Notes under the pieces: generated by a model
The model's database searches: none
What the model was told of the DNA's origin: nothing
Seen by the model: only the letters and a program-made list of their open reading frames with translations
Origin: Galdieria partita
Lineage: Eukaryota > Rhodophyta > Bangiophyceae > Galdieriales > Galdieriaceae
Direction of reading: 5' to 3'
Length of the DNA stretch: 64,000 nt
NCBI GenBank assembly: GCA_025991245.1
Contig: BQMJ01000076.1
Span: forward strand, 62,001 to 126,000
Program-made: the position numbers and the translations under genes
Part shown: piece after piece, positions 23,019 through 33,294 of the stretch
How the letters are laid out: the number at the start of each line of letters is the position of its first letter
Position numbering within the stretch: the stretch's first letter is position 1

Positions 23019-23801
23019 ATGAAGAGGCTTTTTAGTAGTTTCTCGGCTCCGAAGCGATTGAAATTCTTTGCTTGTTATTATTTAAAAAAGTCGACGTTTT
23101 CAACTTCTTCTTCTGCTGTCGTTCTACTCAGTGGTGGCGCTGATAGTGCGACTACGTTAGCAGTTGCCGTTCGTGACGGTTTCGAAGTTTATGCTTTATC
23201 GTTTGATTATGGTCAACGACATCGTCAGGAGTTACTATGTGCTCGTCGGATAGCTGAATGTTTTCGTTGTCGGGAGCATCGTATTGCACAGATAGATCTT
23301 CGTGTGTTTGGCGGTTCAGCGTTGACCAACAGCGACTTGGCTGTTCCGAAAGATCGCCAAGATCGTGCATCAGTTATTCCTGTTACGTACGTACCAGCGA
23401 GAAACACTATATTTTTGAGCTACGCATTATCTTATGCTGAAGTGATTGGTGCTTCGGATATCTTTATAGGTGCAAATGCTGTGGATTACAGTGGTTATCC
23501 GGATTGTCGACCTTTATATTTCCAAATATTTGAGCAGTTAGCGTCGGTGGGTACGAAAGCTGGGGTGGAGCAAGGGATCAAATACAAGATCCATACACCT
23601 TTGTTGCATCTTTCTAAAGCGGAGATCATCCAACTGGGGATTCGTTTAGGTGTAGATTACGGGATGACGCATTCTTGTTATGATCCTGGTGAAGAGGGTA
23701 AACCGTGTGGTCGTTGTGATGCATGCTGCATTCGGCAGGAAGCGTTTAAGAAGCTAGGGTTTGTACGAGACCCAGCTTTGGAACGGTTCCACGAAAACTA
23801 G
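23019..23801 (+). CDS. queC: QueC-type 7-cyano-7-deazaguanine synthase with N-terminal extension
   Basis: A single-exon, intronless gene of 260 residues. Residues 33-45 carry the PP-loop V-V-L-L-S-G-G-A-D-S-A-T-T, where bacterial QueC has SGGxDS. Downstream are S-F-D-Y-G-Q-R-H, the V-P-A-R-N-T-I-F-L-S signature, G-A-N-A-V-D-Y-S-G-Y-P-D-C-R and a zinc cluster in C-Y-D-P-G-x4-K-P-C-G-R-C-D-A-C. All are diagnostic of QueC, which converts 7-carboxy-7-deazaguanine to preQ0 with ATP and ammonia. A basic Ser/Phe-rich extension of about 30 residues precedes the domain and resembles an organelle presequence. Eukaryotes normally salvage queuine rather than make it, so this is probably a bacterial gene acquired by transfer (inference). 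It converges on the glycosylase gene with 31 bp between stops. Confidence 0.93.
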   Translation: MKRLFSSFSAPKRLKFFACYYLKKSTFSTSSSAVVLLSGGADSATTLAVAVRDGFEVYALSFDYGQRHRQELLCARRIAECFRCREHRIAQIDLRVFGGSALTNSDLAVPKDRQDRASVIPVTYVPARNTIFLSYALSYAEVIGASDIFIGANAVDYSGYPDCRPLYFQIFEQLASVGTKAGVEQGIKYKIHTPLLHLSKAEIIQLGIRLGVDYGMTHSCYDPGEEGKPCGRCDACCIRQEAFKKLGFVRDPALERFHEN

Positions 23802-23832
23802 TTTTATTTTTCCGACAAAGAGCGCCCGCCTT

Positions 23833-24595
23833 CTACCGTTCGGGTTCAGTGAACTCTCGTCGTTTCTTTGCATCCGATGGAACACTTGTATATTCTTTCA
23901 TGCATTCCAAATAAAAACGAAGTTTTGCGTCCGACCAAGGCGGTTGTGCATACGCTACCCCAATCCGAGGCGTCGCTATGATATTCTTGGAACAGTACCC
24001 ATCATCGTCGTCCACGTACAGCGTGCTATTATGCGCACAAACACTCGTTTGGTTGAGCCGTTTGTCCAACCCAAAAGCTTGACACAACTTTGCAGGACCT
24101 AGAAACCAACCTCCCAATTCGTTCCCAATGTTACAGCTCAACAAAGGCTTACCATTGCAGAGATTGCTTAGGTTGCTCTGTTTCCTCAACTTGCACATGG
24201 TGGTGATTCCTTGCAGTGGAAACAACGCACGAATCAGTATCGCTTCACCTGGCTTCCCTGTGGATATATTGAAACAGTAGTGCATTCCATACACAAAATA
24301 AATATAGACGGTGCCAGGAGCTTCCCAATGTTACGACTATTCAGAACAATACAGCAAGAAACCGCAACTTGCTTTTACCTTGGAACATGGGTTCGGTGCG
24401 GGCTGTTCGTCTGCCACCGTACGAATGACAAGCACGATCCAGCGACCCTAAATATGCTTCTACTTCAATAATCCGACCCATCAAGACAACAGTTGTCCTT
24501 TCTTGCTCATCGTCGTAGTGTCGCACAAGCCTTTTTCCAAGCAACTGTTTGGCTACTTGTACCGTCTCCTGTCCAAAAAATTGGGCTGTCAACAT
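23833..24595 (-). CDS. Alkyladenine (3-methyladenine) DNA glycosylase, AAG/MPG family
   Basis: Exons 24595-24379 and 24320-23833, with a 58-nt intron, give about 234 residues. The N-terminus [16 protein letters not shown] matches the family start. E-V-E-A-Y-L-G holds the catalytic Glu, [11 protein letters not shown] is the conserved DNA-facing loop, and the splice restores [14 protein letters not shown] with the intercalating Tyr region. Further on are the [10 protein letters not shown] motif and an R-I-G-V segment. The enzyme removes alkylated and deaminated purines in base excision repair. The gene starts only 24 nt after the stop of the OB-fold gene on the same strand and converges on queC. 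Confidence 0.92.
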
Positions 24596-24619
24596 GAAAC
24601 TCCATTCTCTCGGTGAAAT

Positions 24620-26968
24620 TCATTGACTACAATACGCACCAACCAAAGTAAACACAATACCTGCCAATGTACAGGGAGGAATGCTAGTTGAAGGATGCCA
24701 TCTCATTGCTTCTATTTCAAATAGCATTGTTTCGTGAGTCAAGTATTTGCCAATCTGTTCAGCTACTTGAGCAGGAGTCTCCCAGCCTTCTTCTAAATGT
24801 GACGAAATGCGAGATAAAAAAGTATCATCCAAAGCTTCGAATAATATTCTGCTACAAGATGACACTTTTCGAAGAATCGTCTTTTTATCCCGATAAGGAC
24901 GGCAAACTTCTCTTTTGGTACATAAAACGGTGATTGTCTGTTGATAGTCACAACTTGACAATTCCAGCAAGAATTCCAATTGTTCTGTACAAGTTGCTGA
25001 GGATTGTTCTTCTGATTCCCCATGACCATGATGTATCGAACTAAGATGTTGTTCCTCTTGTGGAAATTTGGGTAAATAGGAAGGACATTCCCAAACTTGT
25101 AAGAGTTCATATCCTTTCTTATATCTCCACTTGACTTTCTTCACTCTTCCTTGACATAAAAAGGTTCTCCATTCACCAAGATGTAGAAGCTTTGCACGAT
25201 TTTCCAGTTCCCCAAAGGCAATCAGATGTTCCATAAGGGATTCGTTCAATCGAGAAGGAACAGAATCTAGCCATTCAGGATGGTTGCGAATCCTAGTATA
25301 AGTGGAGAGACATTCTTTCTGCTCCCAGTCATATAAATCTTCTCCAAAAATTTCTTCAAAAGATATTTCGGGATGATTCCTACGTATTATTTTCCATTGT
25401 TCATCCAAGTAAATGAATTGACTCGAAAAGGTAGTCTTGAGGTAAAATGAGTTTTGTTCCACGTTTTCACCCACTCTACAAAACTGACAGTCGGTAACCA
25501 ATAAAGGACGACCTACTTGCAATGAGTAGAAACATTTGGGTTGTGAACAAGAATACATCAATATGGGAATATCAAAGGGTGAGGATGAATCTCTTATCAA
25601 TACCTAGAATATTATAAAAGTACCGGAAATCAAACAACAATATATCTATCGAGATCGACAGATACTTACCCATCGACGTTCATAAAAGCGATATTCCTGT
25701 GTAGGACGATAACGTTGGATTGGAAACAATCTATGTATTCTACCCACAAAGTCACAAAAGGATTCTCCGGACGGTTGATTTCTCAATGTCGACCATTTCT
25801 TCAGATTAAAACTAACAAGAGTTGATTCCTTTCAGAGTCATCGAACACTACTACTGAATACATACCGAATGGGTGGACAATTCTGTCTCAAACTGCGATT
25901 CATGGCTTGCTTATCCTCCAAAATAAATATCTTGCCTTGAGGATTGCTAGGATTTAAAAGTATTTCGATGTTATCATCCTTTTTACGTAAACGATATCCT
26001 TCCAATACGACAACATTATCCAAGTGAATACAATCAAAATATCGGAAATACAAAGTGTACCAACAAATAACTTGAGCAACCATGTGATGGTCAGCTATCT
26101 GAAACTCGAACTTGATGGGAAATTTTTGTTCCGACTCCCTTCTTCCAAAATGTGAACAACTAAACTTTTTCACTACACGTCCCATCAAGGAGGGGAAAAC
26201 TGTGGTGACCTTCCTATTCTCATAAAGGGATACCACTTTGGATAGTAGTTGAGGTGGAGAGTCACCAAAGAGATGAAAAGAGTCAATGACAATGTCTTCA
26301 CGACGAATAAGGGGATCAGTTGGTACGCAATCTTCCGTATTCAAGGATAGATAATGAAGTCTTCTGCCTGCCAATGGTTGCAGCCCTCTCTCACAAGGAT
26401 CCGCATTATCAGGAAATATCAACCTATTTCTCTCCAACACTGGCCCAATATGTAATACCGAAAGTTGATGAACTACTAAAAAGGTAGCTGTGGGAATTCT
26501 CCACTCATTTCTTCTCCACTCCAACTTCTCCAACTTTATACAAGTGGAAATAGTAAGCCAACCATATTGCACCAAACCATTCAGCAACGGTGAAAGGAGA
26601 CATTTCAAGAGATAACTGCCATCACTTAGTAGCAAGTCATATGCTGGAGTCTTCCAGTCAGCTATCTGTTGCTGTACAGTGTCTTTGTTGCTACTATTCC
26701 AATTCTTATGGGGACTTTGGAAGTGAGTAGAAGATCTAAGAGGACTTGACCTTTTGATTGGTGAAGACCTTTCACTTGTGCTTTCTTCGCACGGCAACTG
26801 TTCTTCCAATAATCCAATGTGCTCAAAGAATGACGAGTCTTGTAGATATCTTTGTATTCCAACCACCACCAAATGAGTCGCTTCCGGTGGTGATATGCAG
26901 TGTTCTATACCCTCGGTCTGTGTATTTCGTATAACAAGAGTTCCATTTTCCGTAAGTGAATAGACCAT
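24620..26968 (-). CDS. OB-fold single-strand DNA-binding protein, RADX-like candidate
   Basis: Exons 26968-25862, 25828-25670 and 25603-24620 are all in phase and give about 749 residues. The first intron would be only 33 nt with donor GTATTC; the second is 66 nt. Around residues 95-150 lies L-L-L-S-D-G-S-Y-L-L-K-C-L-L-S-P-L-L-N, an RPA1/RADX-type OB signature (DGxxxxKCxLxxxLN). The middle contains a second beta-rich block, and the last third a C-P-x-x-L-P-K-F segment with several Cys pairs. Length and order resemble RADX, an RPA-like protein that limits RAD51 at replication forks, but the match is by eye only; another RPA-like or telomere OB protein is possible. It lies 87 nt after the KUP gene and 24 nt before the glycosylase. 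Confidence 0.5.
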
Positions 26969-27055
26969 GGCGCGCTTCCAGTAGTCGTTGTTCAAAGAAG
27001 AAAAAATGTCGAGGCGGGCATTTCCCTTTTATCGTTTTTATGCAAAGAAAATGGA

Positions 27056-29386
27056 TTATATCACGGCAACCGTGCCAATTTCTAAAGTATCGACTGGCAA
27101 ACCCAAGACTTCATCAATATTTGCAGATACGTGTTTAAGTATGTTACACAATCGAACCATCGAACGATGTATAAAGTTTGCGTCTTTTCTTGGTTTCAAT
27201 TCCGTTCTTCCTTTAAAAAAACTCAACGGGTCATGCAACAACTGTATATCCGGAGTCAGTTGAACTTCTGCAGTTCTCAAAACTTCTTGCATATGCAATA
27301 CCTTTTCGGCATAACCTATCTCTTCCTATCAATATAAGAAAAACTCATATGCACACATTACCTATATTCACAACCAATCGATATAAACTTGGACTATATC
27401 GAATCAAATGAAATCGAACATCTTCATCTACAAAAGGTACAGGTGCTGAACGAATGGTTACAAATATCAATACTCGAGGTAGAACATGCAACTTTTCCAA
27501 AATTGCCTTTAGTGGATAGGGAATACCATATACTGAAGATGTCAAGAATATTCCAGTGCCTTGAACCCTACAAGGCAATTCTTCTGCTGGACTCGACATA
27601 TATTGATGATACTCCGACCATCGAAGACAATGATGGCTCACATACTTTTCTTGTTGTCTAATGCCCCACTGCCAAACACTCATCAAAAACACAGTAATAA
27701 GACAAATAACCACGGGAACATAACCACCCGTTGGAACCTTGGTAAGAGAACTTGACCATAATAGAATGTCTACAGAGCCCAAAATCAAAGGATAGCCTAT
27801 CCATATGTACCAAGGCTTCTTCCAACCGTATGTGACTACCAACGTGTATAGAAAACTTGTCGTCACAAAACTGGTCGAAACTGCTACTCCAAATGCACTC
27901 GTTAAAGCTGAACTGGTACGAAAGCCTACTTCTAATGATAAGGTAATGATAGCTAATATCACATTGATTTCCGGTAAAAAAACTTGACCATATATCTGAG
28001 TATTGGTTCTCTTCACACGAAGCCTGGGAAACAAGTCCATGGCAACTGCTTGTCCCATAATTGAAAAGGCTCCACTAACAATAGCCTGCGAAGCCACAAT
28101 GGCAGCGAATGTACTTATCACGATGAGAGGCCACAATAACGGAGTAGAAACTTGATAGAAGAATATCTTATCTCCTGCACGTATTGCTAAGGCTGGTTGT
28201 GCTGCAATCATGGCCAATTGTCCAAAATAAGACAATAGAACAGAAGGAAACACGATACAAAGCCACCCAATTCTCATAGGAGTTCTACCAAAATGTCCCA
28301 TATCTGCATACATTGCTTCAGAACCTGTCAAGGACAACAATGCGGCTGATAGTTTCACAAATCCCACGGAATGGTCATTCCATACATATCCTATTCCTCT
28401 AAAGGCATACCAAGGATTGATACATTGGAATATTTTGGGATAGTAAATAATATTTCGAATTCCAGCTATGGATTGACAAATACAGAAAACGAATAAGATG
28501 GGACCATATGCCCAACCAATTCTTGAGGAGCCAAGTGGTTGTCCAACAAACACAACAAACAATATGACTACACTTATTCCAACAACCGAAGAAGTACTCA
28601 AGGAAGGAATTCCAACCTGCAGACCTTGTATTGCACTAACTACCCTAATGAATCATGAGTATATCATATGTATCTATATATAAATGGTACTCACGAGATT
28701 GCTGGAGTCAAAGTTCCATCAGCCAGCAAAGCACCGGCACCAATCATTGCCACTATTTTAGCTACTTGAAATACTCTTTGATTGACATTCTTTTGTTTCA
28801 ATAGACCAATCATAGCAAAAGCTCCACCCTCTCCGTTATGGTCTGCCATGGGAACGAATAAAGTATATTTTATGGTTGGCACCAGTATGAGCAACCAAAA
28901 TATGATGCTTCCACTAGCGAAAATTTCAAATTCCGAAGGTATATCTCCATTTCCCGCATAAACCAAAGTGGATATGGTATACAACGTAGAAGTACACAAG
29001 TCTCCATACGACAATCCCAAGTTTTGTATAGTTCTTTTAACTATAGTCCACAGGTTGGGGTTATCGGTGTAAGTAAACAAGTCTTCAACAGGTTTTACCA
29101 GGAACTCTTCTTCAGCCAGTCCATTGGCAATAGGTGAGAATGAGACTAGAGTACCTGGTGGACAATATTTTTCACTCTTATTTTTAATAGCTTCGTTTCG
29201 TAAATATTCCAATCTTGTAGTTAAGGACTTCAAGGTTGCATCTTGGTTTTCCAAAGCACTGTTAGATTCTTCAAAGTCCAGTTCTTGTTGTATGAATAGT
29301 TGCTGTTGTGTTGTACCATTTACTACTGTTCCAAGACCTTGTGTGGCGTGATAATGACTAGTACTTGCAACAGAATGCGCCATCAT
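27056..29386 (-). CDS. KUP/HAK/KT potassium transporter
   Basis: Exons 29386-28695, 28644-27362 and 27315-27056, with introns of 50 and 46 nt, all in phase, give about 744 residues, the usual length. Family signatures are L-G-L-S-Y-G-D-L-C-T-S-T-L-Y, N-G-E-G-G-A-F-A-M-I-G-L, and A-D-G-T-L-T-P-A-I-S, which the splice continues with V-V-S-A-I-Q-G-L-Q-V. About 12 hydrophobic segments follow. The cytosolic tail ends in G-L-P-V-D-T-L-E-I-G, the conserved C-terminal motif. The protein is a high-affinity K+/H+ symporter of the plasma membrane, useful in an acidic habitat. A hydrophilic N-terminal arm of about 100 residues precedes the first helix. The ATG lies 3 nt after the in-frame stop of the nucleotidase gene, which is most unusual. 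Confidence 0.92.
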
Positions 29387-29389
29387 CAG

Positions 29390-31080
29390 TCAATCCTTTA
29401 TTTGCTTATCGGAATCCATAGCGGCCCATTTATCTTCGGGTTGATCTTCATGCTAGGATTACATATGACGAGCGTCAACAACCAATCACATTGGATACGA
29501 ATACTTACTGGTAAGGGTTGAACAATACCAGGAGAAAATATATAAAATATGGGATAATGAATAAGGTTCACAACATCACTGGTATATAGATCAGCGTAAC
29601 GTTGCATTTGCCAAGAAAAGTAACTTGGACGAGTTCCTGTCCTAAATAAAGAACCAAAGAATTCATTATAACTTGCATCTAATGCCAAACGAGTCTGAGC
29701 AATATGTTGACGTAAATCTTTGGCATCTGGTGGAACCGAAGAATCCGAGTCAAGTCCTAAGAGCCATCATTGATATTCATCCGATGGTTGGTTATCTACT
29801 TACCTCGATAAATCTCTGCCCGAATCCACTCTAAATTGTGTAGTTTATCGCGCATATCTTTATTTTGAATAAATGAGGCAATCTCGTCATTCAACTCTCG
29901 AATAACCAACAACGACCGCCATTGATGAGACTTTTTGGATACCAAAACATCCGAAAAAATATGATCGCCAATATATAAAACATCATTTCCTTGAGAGTCG
30001 GTCAGTTGTCGAAATATTTCTACATTACCCCCATGAAATACTTTGCCAACGGTATTCTTCTTCAGTTGTTCTATATCAATCACTGACAGTTTCAAACGTC
30101 CTGAATCCAAATCCACTTCTCTCATTGCAGTTCCTTCACTAAAAAAGGAGGGTTTACGTGCACCTACTATAACCAAGTCAAAGAAATGACGCCACTGACT
30201 GCCCAAAATATGTTTCATCACAGCATCCGTATATAACCATTCAGAGTTGGTCAATAAGAAACAAAATTTTCCTCTTTCCTTCAATCTTTTCAATAAGAGA
30301 GATAGCCTTTCATCTTGACGGACATAATAGTCCAGATTTTCCAAAGTTTTCTTTTTCAATAAGCCATCATGGTGAATATTATCCATGGCATGCATCATGT
30401 CTTGAAATAAACTAGAGTAGGATATGACTGCATCCTTGCTAGTATTCTTTGAATCTTCTAAGGCATGACCAAATGAATGGTCAAAATAATCAATCAAATC
30501 TGCAAAAAGGCAAGCTTGAGGTAAAGCAAATAAAGTATCAATGGCAAAGAAACGAGTTCCAATTTGATCACTCGGAATAAACAAAGAAGGATACTCAGCT
30601 CTCGTTTCTTCTTTACTATGCGTCCTTCTTCCATGAACGCTCAACAAGACGGCGCCAAAAGAATCCAACTAGACAATATGTTTGATATAGCGACTCAATA
30701 CCTCCTCTACTTACCTTTATCAAGTTGCCCTTTTGTTTATCCAATAACAAACCTCTTATAGGAAAATTGGGGTCATAATGTAAAGACAACAACTCTTCCG
30801 GATAACCAGCTCCATATACCAAATCATGTAAGGCTAAAGAATAGGTCAACTCTTCATAGGCTGGCGATTGATATACGGCAAGAGTATAATCCATATCGAA
30901 ACCATAAAAGTGAATATCTTCCAAGTTTGTATCTCTATTGGCATATATTCTATTTTCTGCGTATCTTCTATACTTTCTTGGAAGTTGAGAAGGGTTCAAA
31001 GATTCTATCCACTTGAGTTGCTCAGATTGGGAAGTACTTTCGTCTGAAAGTCCAGATAAGGAGTGGTCTCTAAACAACAT
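29390..31080 (-). CDS. HAD-type IMP-GMP-like 5'-nucleotidase (cN-II/NT5DC family)
   Basis: Exons 31080-30715, 30668-29804, 29756-29509 and 29452-29390, with introns of 46, 47 and 56 nt, all in phase, give about 513 residues. The HAD motif I is F-D-M-D-Y-T-L with both nucleophile aspartates. Motif II is F-L-L-T-N-S, and motif IV is Y-I-G-D-H-I-F-S-D. The C-terminal F-G-S-L-F-R-T-G-T-R-P-S-Y-F is the family signature. Members dephosphorylate purine mononucleotides or are of unknown substrate (NT5DC2/3). The last exon codes only 20 residues before the TGA. That stop is followed by one codon (CTG) and then the potassium transporter's ATG in the same frame. Confidence 0.9.
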
Positions 31081-31230
31081 TACAATCAGATTCTAACTAT
31101 AAAATTGCCATTTTACCTTGTAGTATTCGGAGATAGAATACCCAATTCTGAAAGTCTTTGTAAGGCCAAGTTGGTAAAGCTTTTGGAAGGAGACTGCATC
31201 ATTCTATCATCATCTGTTGGGGGATTGTCC

Positions 31231-32511
31231 ATGTCTCCTATGAGTTGCTTTCTGCAGCCTTTTTCTTTATTCAAAACGAGTAACCGACATCAAGTTTTAA
31301 GAAGCTATTTTTGGAGAAAGAAACTTTATTCTTCTAGTACGGACACAAAATATGTTGTTGATGTACCTGTTTCCACATCTTTGCGTGCAAGTATAGATAT
31401 ATCCTTGCTACGGAAACAACTAGAAACAGGTACTGTTCTATTTGATTTTCCACAGTTTAGTTATTTCAGAATAACCGGTAGTGACCGTCTTTCTTTTATT
31501 CATAATATGAGTAGTAATCACTTTTTGAATTCGCATCCCTTTCAAGTACGGTGGACTTGTTTTCTAACTTCTACAGGGCGAATATTAGATGTGGCGCTAG
31601 TTGCAGTGTTACAAGATTCCCTTTTCGTTGTTTCGTCCATAGAAAAGAAACAAAAGCTTTGGGAACACTTTGATAGACATATCTTTCCTATGGATAATGT
31701 TTCTGTGAAGGAAGAAAACTATGCCAGTTTTGTATGGATTGGAAAACACGCAAGAGAATGGGTCGAGGACTGGTGTTATGAACGAGGCATGATTGGGAAT
31801 CAAGAGCCACTGAAAGTCTTTGATGATACCCATCAACCTATTTACTTGGTTGAACTGTCCACCTTGGAACCCAAATGGAGTGGATATCTATTGCTTTGTT
31901 CAACTCAAGACATCGACAGAGTTCAAGCAAGTATAGAAAATTTCCAAAACAAGGGATTCCTTCTGTTTCATATGGATAAAGAGCACTGGGAATGTTTAAG
32001 GATAGAGATGGGCAAAGGAAATGTACTCAAAGAATGGAGTGAAGAATATCATCCATTACAAGCTGGTCTATGGCATATGGTCTCCTTTCAAAAAGGTTGT
32101 TATCTAGGACAAGAAACAATACTTCGATTGAAAACTTATGGAGGAATCAAAAAATATTTAGTTGGATGGTTTCTTGAATCCCCAGTAGAGCCATTCAGCT
32201 ATGTATATTGTCAAGAAAAGAGAATAGGAATCATTACGAGTTGTCAAGTGATAGAGAAAACAACCCAACTGCAAGATACGATTGTGATCGGTTTAGGATA
32301 TCTTCAACGCGACTATATACCTTCACAATATCTAATAGATGAATCATTAGAAAAGATAGTTTCACAACCACCACAATTGCCTTGGGATTCAACTCCATTC
32401 TTCTGTACAGCATCACGACAAGTATCCACTCCAGTCAAATGTATAGTCCGAAAGATTGCATTTCCTGTATGGCAAGATAACGAGAGAGCTAACGATGAAA
32501 CAAATAAATGA
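31231..32511 (+). CDS. YgfZ/GcvT-like folate-binding protein, organelle-targeted
   Basis: A single-exon gene of about 426 residues. The Y-x-G-Q-E signature K-G-C-Y-L-G-Q-E-T lies near residue 290, diagnostic of YgfZ/IBA57-type proteins. The N-terminal domain shows R-I-T-G-S-D-R-L-S-F-I-H-N-M-S and F-L-T-S-T-G-R-I-L-D, typical of the aminomethyltransferase-like fold. The first 60 residues are basic and Ser-rich, consistent with import into plastid or mitochondrion. YgfZ-like proteins assist iron-sulphur cluster enzymes; the plant plastid homologue is described only as a GcvT-family transferase. The start is the first ATG; the frame is open further upstream without one. Its 3' end overlaps the convergent gene by 23 bp. 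The nucleotidase gene diverges from a 150-bp shared promoter region. Confidence 0.85.
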   Translation: MSPMSCFLQPFSLFKTSNRHQVLRSYFWRKKLYSSSTDTKYVVDVPVSTSLRASIDISLLRKQLETGTVLFDFPQFSYFRITGSDRLSFIHNMSSNHFLNSHPFQVRWTCFLTSTGRILDVALVAVLQDSLFVVSSIEKKQKLWEHFDRHIFPMDNVSVKEENYASFVWIGKHAREWVEDWCYERGMIGNQEPLKVFDDTHQPIYLVELSTLEPKWSGYLLLCSTQDIDRVQASIENFQNKGFLLFHMDKEHWECLRIEMGKGNVLKEWSEEYHPLQAGLWHMVSFQKGCYLGQETILRLKTYGGIKKYLVGWFLESPVEPFSYVYCQEKRIGIITSCQVIEKTTQLQDTIVIGLGYLQRDYIPSQYLIDESLEKIVSQPPQLPWDSTPFFCTASRQVSTPVKCIVRKIAFPVWQDNERANDETNK

Positions 32512-33181
32512 ATTGTGGGTTATCGGGATCCAACAAGGCCAAACAAGTATCATGATTATCTTCGTTGCTAGATGGAAAAATGCTAAAGAAGTTGCATCAT
32601 TTCCCAAAATATTTCAATCCAAATGGTTAGTTACACAAGATAATATACTTACCATGAGGAAATGCGCGCCATTTCCAACACATACTGAATTACTTGATAC
32701 GTCTTTCCTTCGTCTTGAGTATGAAAACAGGAAAACTCTAGTGACCCAAAATCACTACAGGCTTCATCCCTCCTATGTTCGTTTACTGAAGCTCTAAATA
32801 CAGGAGGTCCAAAGAGTTCTTGTTGGATGGTTTCTTCAAAAATTCCACTCAAGTCCAACTCCAATGCCTGCAGTTGGGGAGAACAGGCAGGCTTCCAAAT
32901 AAATACCAATCGAAACAATGAAAGATAAAGTTGCCCAAACCCAAAGTATTCCTCCTTGATAAACCTGGTTCGTTTGTCAAATACTCTGTTATCCTTTCCC
33001 TATCTCATTCTATTTACCCATTGCTGTCTCTTATACTATATTGAAAACGAACAAAACTACAATCCCATATAAATGCTTCTCCTTCTCTTCTTTCTGGAGA
33101 CCTGGATAACCTTTCAGCCACAGTGACTTGAAAACCACAAGCAACAAACCCGTCACTTCTTAACAGAGGATTGATCCTCAT
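32489..33181 (-). CDS. Unknown 189-residue protein
   Basis: Exons 33181-33018, 32964-32653 and 32582-32489, with introns of 53 and 70 nt, all in phase, give about 189 residues. An in-frame TGA directly before the ATG supports the start. Two stretches look conserved in style: A-C-G-F-Q-V-T-V-A-E-R-L and F-I-W-D-C-S-F-V-R-F-Q-Y-S-I, followed by a basic hydrophobic segment (L-Y-L-S-L-F-R-L-V-F-I-W). The C-terminal half is acidic. I do not recognise the family. The gene's last codons overlap the 3' end of the YgfZ-like gene on the other strand, and its start lies 113 bp from the divergent cycloartenol synthase gene. Confidence 0.6.
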
Positions 33182-33294
33182 TCACACACACGAGCTTCCA
33201 ATGGGCGCTCGCTTCCTAAGAAATGCAATTTCCCTTTCAGAGAGTTGGCACCTGGACACACTAGCCTCTTCTAGTTGAGTATCAGAAGGAAAGA

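Noticed and set aside
26988-27263. Plus-strand frame near the KUP 3' exon
   Set aside because: The minus-strand reading here carries the conserved KUP C-terminal motif G-L-P-V-D-T-L-E-I-G, so the plus frame is a shadow.
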